Origin: Affinundibacterium nitidum
Lineage (GTDB): Bacteria; Pseudomonadota; Gammaproteobacteria; Burkholderiales; Burkholderiaceae_D
Reading direction: 5' to 3'
DNA: 64,000 nucleotides
NCBI RefSeq assembly: GCF_014284155.1
Contig: NZ_JACOFZ010000002.1
Location: forward strand, 218,613 to 282,612
The position numbers and the translations under genes are program-made. The notes under the pieces were generated by a model. That model was not told the origin of the DNA. It made no database searches and worked only from the letters and a program-made list of their open reading frames with translations. This document shows, piece after piece, positions 63,071-64,000 of the stretch (position 1 is its first letter; each line of letters starts with the position of its first letter).

Positions 63071-63484
63071 ATGAGTACTGCGAACACAAAATATCAAGAA
63101 CTGAGTGTGCTAATTGTCGATGATGATGAGTTTCAAGTCGACTTTGTTTCGGATCTTCTTAATGACTTAGGTATTTCCCGCGTGACGACCGCGAATGGTG
63201 GTCAAGCTGGTTTGAAAGCCTTTGACAATGCCAATCCCAAACCTGATTTACTCCTCTGTGACATACAAATGCCGGATATCGATGGCTTTGAATTCATGAA
63301 GGCAATGGGCGAACGTAAGTTCTTTGGTGGAGTGATACTCATGTCAGGCCAGGGCTCACGCGTTTTGTACTCAGCCTCTTTGGTGGCGCAACTATCACGC
63401 CAAAACTTTCTGGGTAACATAGAAAAACCCGTCAACAAGAAAGATATTGCTGAAAAGATAGATCAAATGTTGCAAAATCAATAG
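63071..63484 (+). CDS. Stand-alone response regulator receiver protein
   Basis: A 137-residue single-domain receiver. The acidic pair is in VLIVDDDEF, the phospho-acceptor Asp lies in LLLCDIQMPD, and Lys in the late EKPVNKK motif closes the active site. No output domain is present. Segments such as FFGGVILMSG resemble the third receiver of the preceding 1606-residue protein ([10 protein letters not shown]), which suggests a common origin. It probably takes phosphate from the fused Hpt or kinase domain. A strong AAGGA site lies ahead. Comparable to VieB-type partners only by position. Confidence 0.9.
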   Translation: MSTANTKYQELSVLIVDDDEFQVDFVSDLLNDLGISRVTTANGGQAGLKAFDNANPKPDLLLCDIQMPDIDGFEFMKAMGERKFFGGVILMSGQGSRVLYSASLVAQLSRQNFLGNIEKPVNKKDIAEKIDQMLQNQ

Positions 63485-63540
63485 AGTATTTCCCCCAAAA
63501 TCATCGTAAAGTCACGACAATGCCGTCGAAATGAGGCTAA

Positions 63541-63566
63541 ACCGACAGATCTCGATCTGTTTCGGT
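63541..63566 (+). terminator. Hairpin after the receiver gene
   Basis: ACCGA-CAGATC / GATCTG-tt-TCGGT forms an interrupted 11-bp stem with loop TC, 57 bases after the stop. No long U-tract follows, so it may act as a weak terminator only. Confidence 0.35.
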
Positions 63567-63600
63567 GATTAGCGCCGCGATCTGCCCAACATTGTCTTAT

Positions 63601-63661
63601 AATGCCCGCAAATTTAGATCTGTTGACGTCTATTTGAGTTAACGCCTAGTTTGCGGGCATT
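63601..63661. repeat. 12-bp inverted repeat ahead of the symporter gene
   Basis: AATGCCCGCAAA (63601-63612) and TTTGCGGGCATT (63650-63661) are exact reverse complements around a 37-base loop, 34 bases before the symporter start. A TATAAT hexamer overlaps the left arm (63598-63603). It may be a leader hairpin or a regulator site. Confidence 0.55.
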
Positions 63662-63694
63662 CTTATTTACCTTTCCTTTTATTCACTTTTGACC

Positions 63695-64000
63695 ATGAAT
63701 ATTTTGCTTTGGTTAGTCGTTATTTACTGGATTATCTCTGTCGGTATTGGCTTGTATGCCGCTCGTTATGTGAACAACTCCAAAGACTTTGCGGTCGCTG
63801 GCCGTTCATTACCTATGTATATCGTCACCGCGACGGTATTCGCGACCTGGTTTGGTTCTGAGACGGTACTTGGCATTTCATCCACCTTCGTCAAAGAGGG
63901 TCTCAAGGGCGTGGTTGCCGATCCTTTCGGTTCTTCATTGTGCCTGATCTTCGTCGGTTTATTCTTTGCACGGCCGCTGTATAAGATGAACTTATTGACG
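63695..64000 (+). CDS. Sodium:solute symporter family protein, N-terminal part
   Basis: The first 102 codons of a gene cut by the right edge. The protein begins MNILLWLVVIYW, with a membrane helix in the first 22 residues, then the motif NNSKDFAVAGRSLP and the second helix VTATVFATWFGSETVLGISS. The segment after it, STFVKEGLKGVVADPFGSSLC, and the third helix fit the SSS/PutP family of Na+-coupled transporters. The AGRSLP motif and the following T-x-x-A-T-x-F-G-S pattern are characteristic. Substrate cannot be judged from this part. Confidence 0.85.
   Translation, partial: MNILLWLVVIYWIISVGIGLYAARYVNNSKDFAVAGRSLPMYIVTATVFATWFGSETVLGISSTFVKEGLKGVVADPFGSSLCLIFVGLFFARPLYKMNLLT

Noticed and set aside
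63604-63660. tRNA-like acceptor pairing GCCCGCA/TGCGGGC
   Set aside because: The enclosed sequence has no anticodon or T-arm signature (no GTTCRANNC) and is too short for a tRNA.

Overview
The window reads as chromosomal DNA of a betaproteobacterium of the order Burkholderiales, most likely an Oxalobacteraceae member of moderate GC (Undibacterium-like). This placement rests on the gene order ftsZ - peroxiredoxin - lpxC - dciA-like - M23 peptidase - secA, on the 142-residue MraZ, and on the general look of the proteins. No search was run, so the genus is an inference. There are no rRNA or tRNA genes, CRISPR arrays, transposases or prophage genes. One structural RNA, RNase P RNA, is present.

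Layout. 1-6.4 kb: the first 41 codons of an E. coli-type phosphatidylserine synthase, a TPR protein, the peroxide-detoxifying pair ahpD/ahpC, an E. coli-type phosphatidylserine decarboxylase, a TonB and a glutathione S-transferase. 6.7-13.2 kb: purB, a secreted M4 metalloprotease, then a cytochrome b561 - YceI - YceI - MarR group with candidate shared operator sites. 13.2-37.1 kb: a long minus-strand block holding secA, an M23 peptidase, lpxC, a peroxiredoxin and the complete division and cell wall (dcw) cluster from mraZ to ftsZ. Only the dciA-like gene there is on the plus strand. The dcw genes overlap by 1-4 bases at many junctions. A phased repeat upstream of mraZ looks like the MraZ operator.

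37.4-47.9 kb: a membrane GGDEF-EAL protein, rnpB, a chalcone-isomerase-like secreted protein, an SDR, a ThDP-dependent enzyme, a beta-CASP nuclease and an exported M20 amidohydrolase. 48.0-56.6 kb: an MFS transporter, a porin with a small PstS-like protein, and then an outer-membrane-like protein followed by pxpB-pxpC-pxpA-DUF969-DUF979-pcp. The last set forms a plausible complete route for pyroglutamate: Pcp releases it from peptides, the DUF969/DUF979 membrane pair may transport it, and PxpABC converts it to glutamate.

56.9-64 kb: a signalling cluster made of a short methyl-accepting protein, a 1606-residue soluble multidomain protein (REC - LOV-like PAS - three PAS - histidine kinase - REC - Hpt - REC - EAL) and a stand-alone receiver. 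It resembles a VieS/VieA/VieB system with the kinase and the phosphodiesterase fused. The first PAS domain keeps the photoactive cysteine and most flavin contacts of LOV domains. The window ends inside a sodium:solute symporter gene.

The most interesting items are the fused LOV-like/VieSA-like protein, the pyroglutamate operon with its candidate transporter, and the MarR-associated palindromes. Most of the remainder is ordinary core genome.
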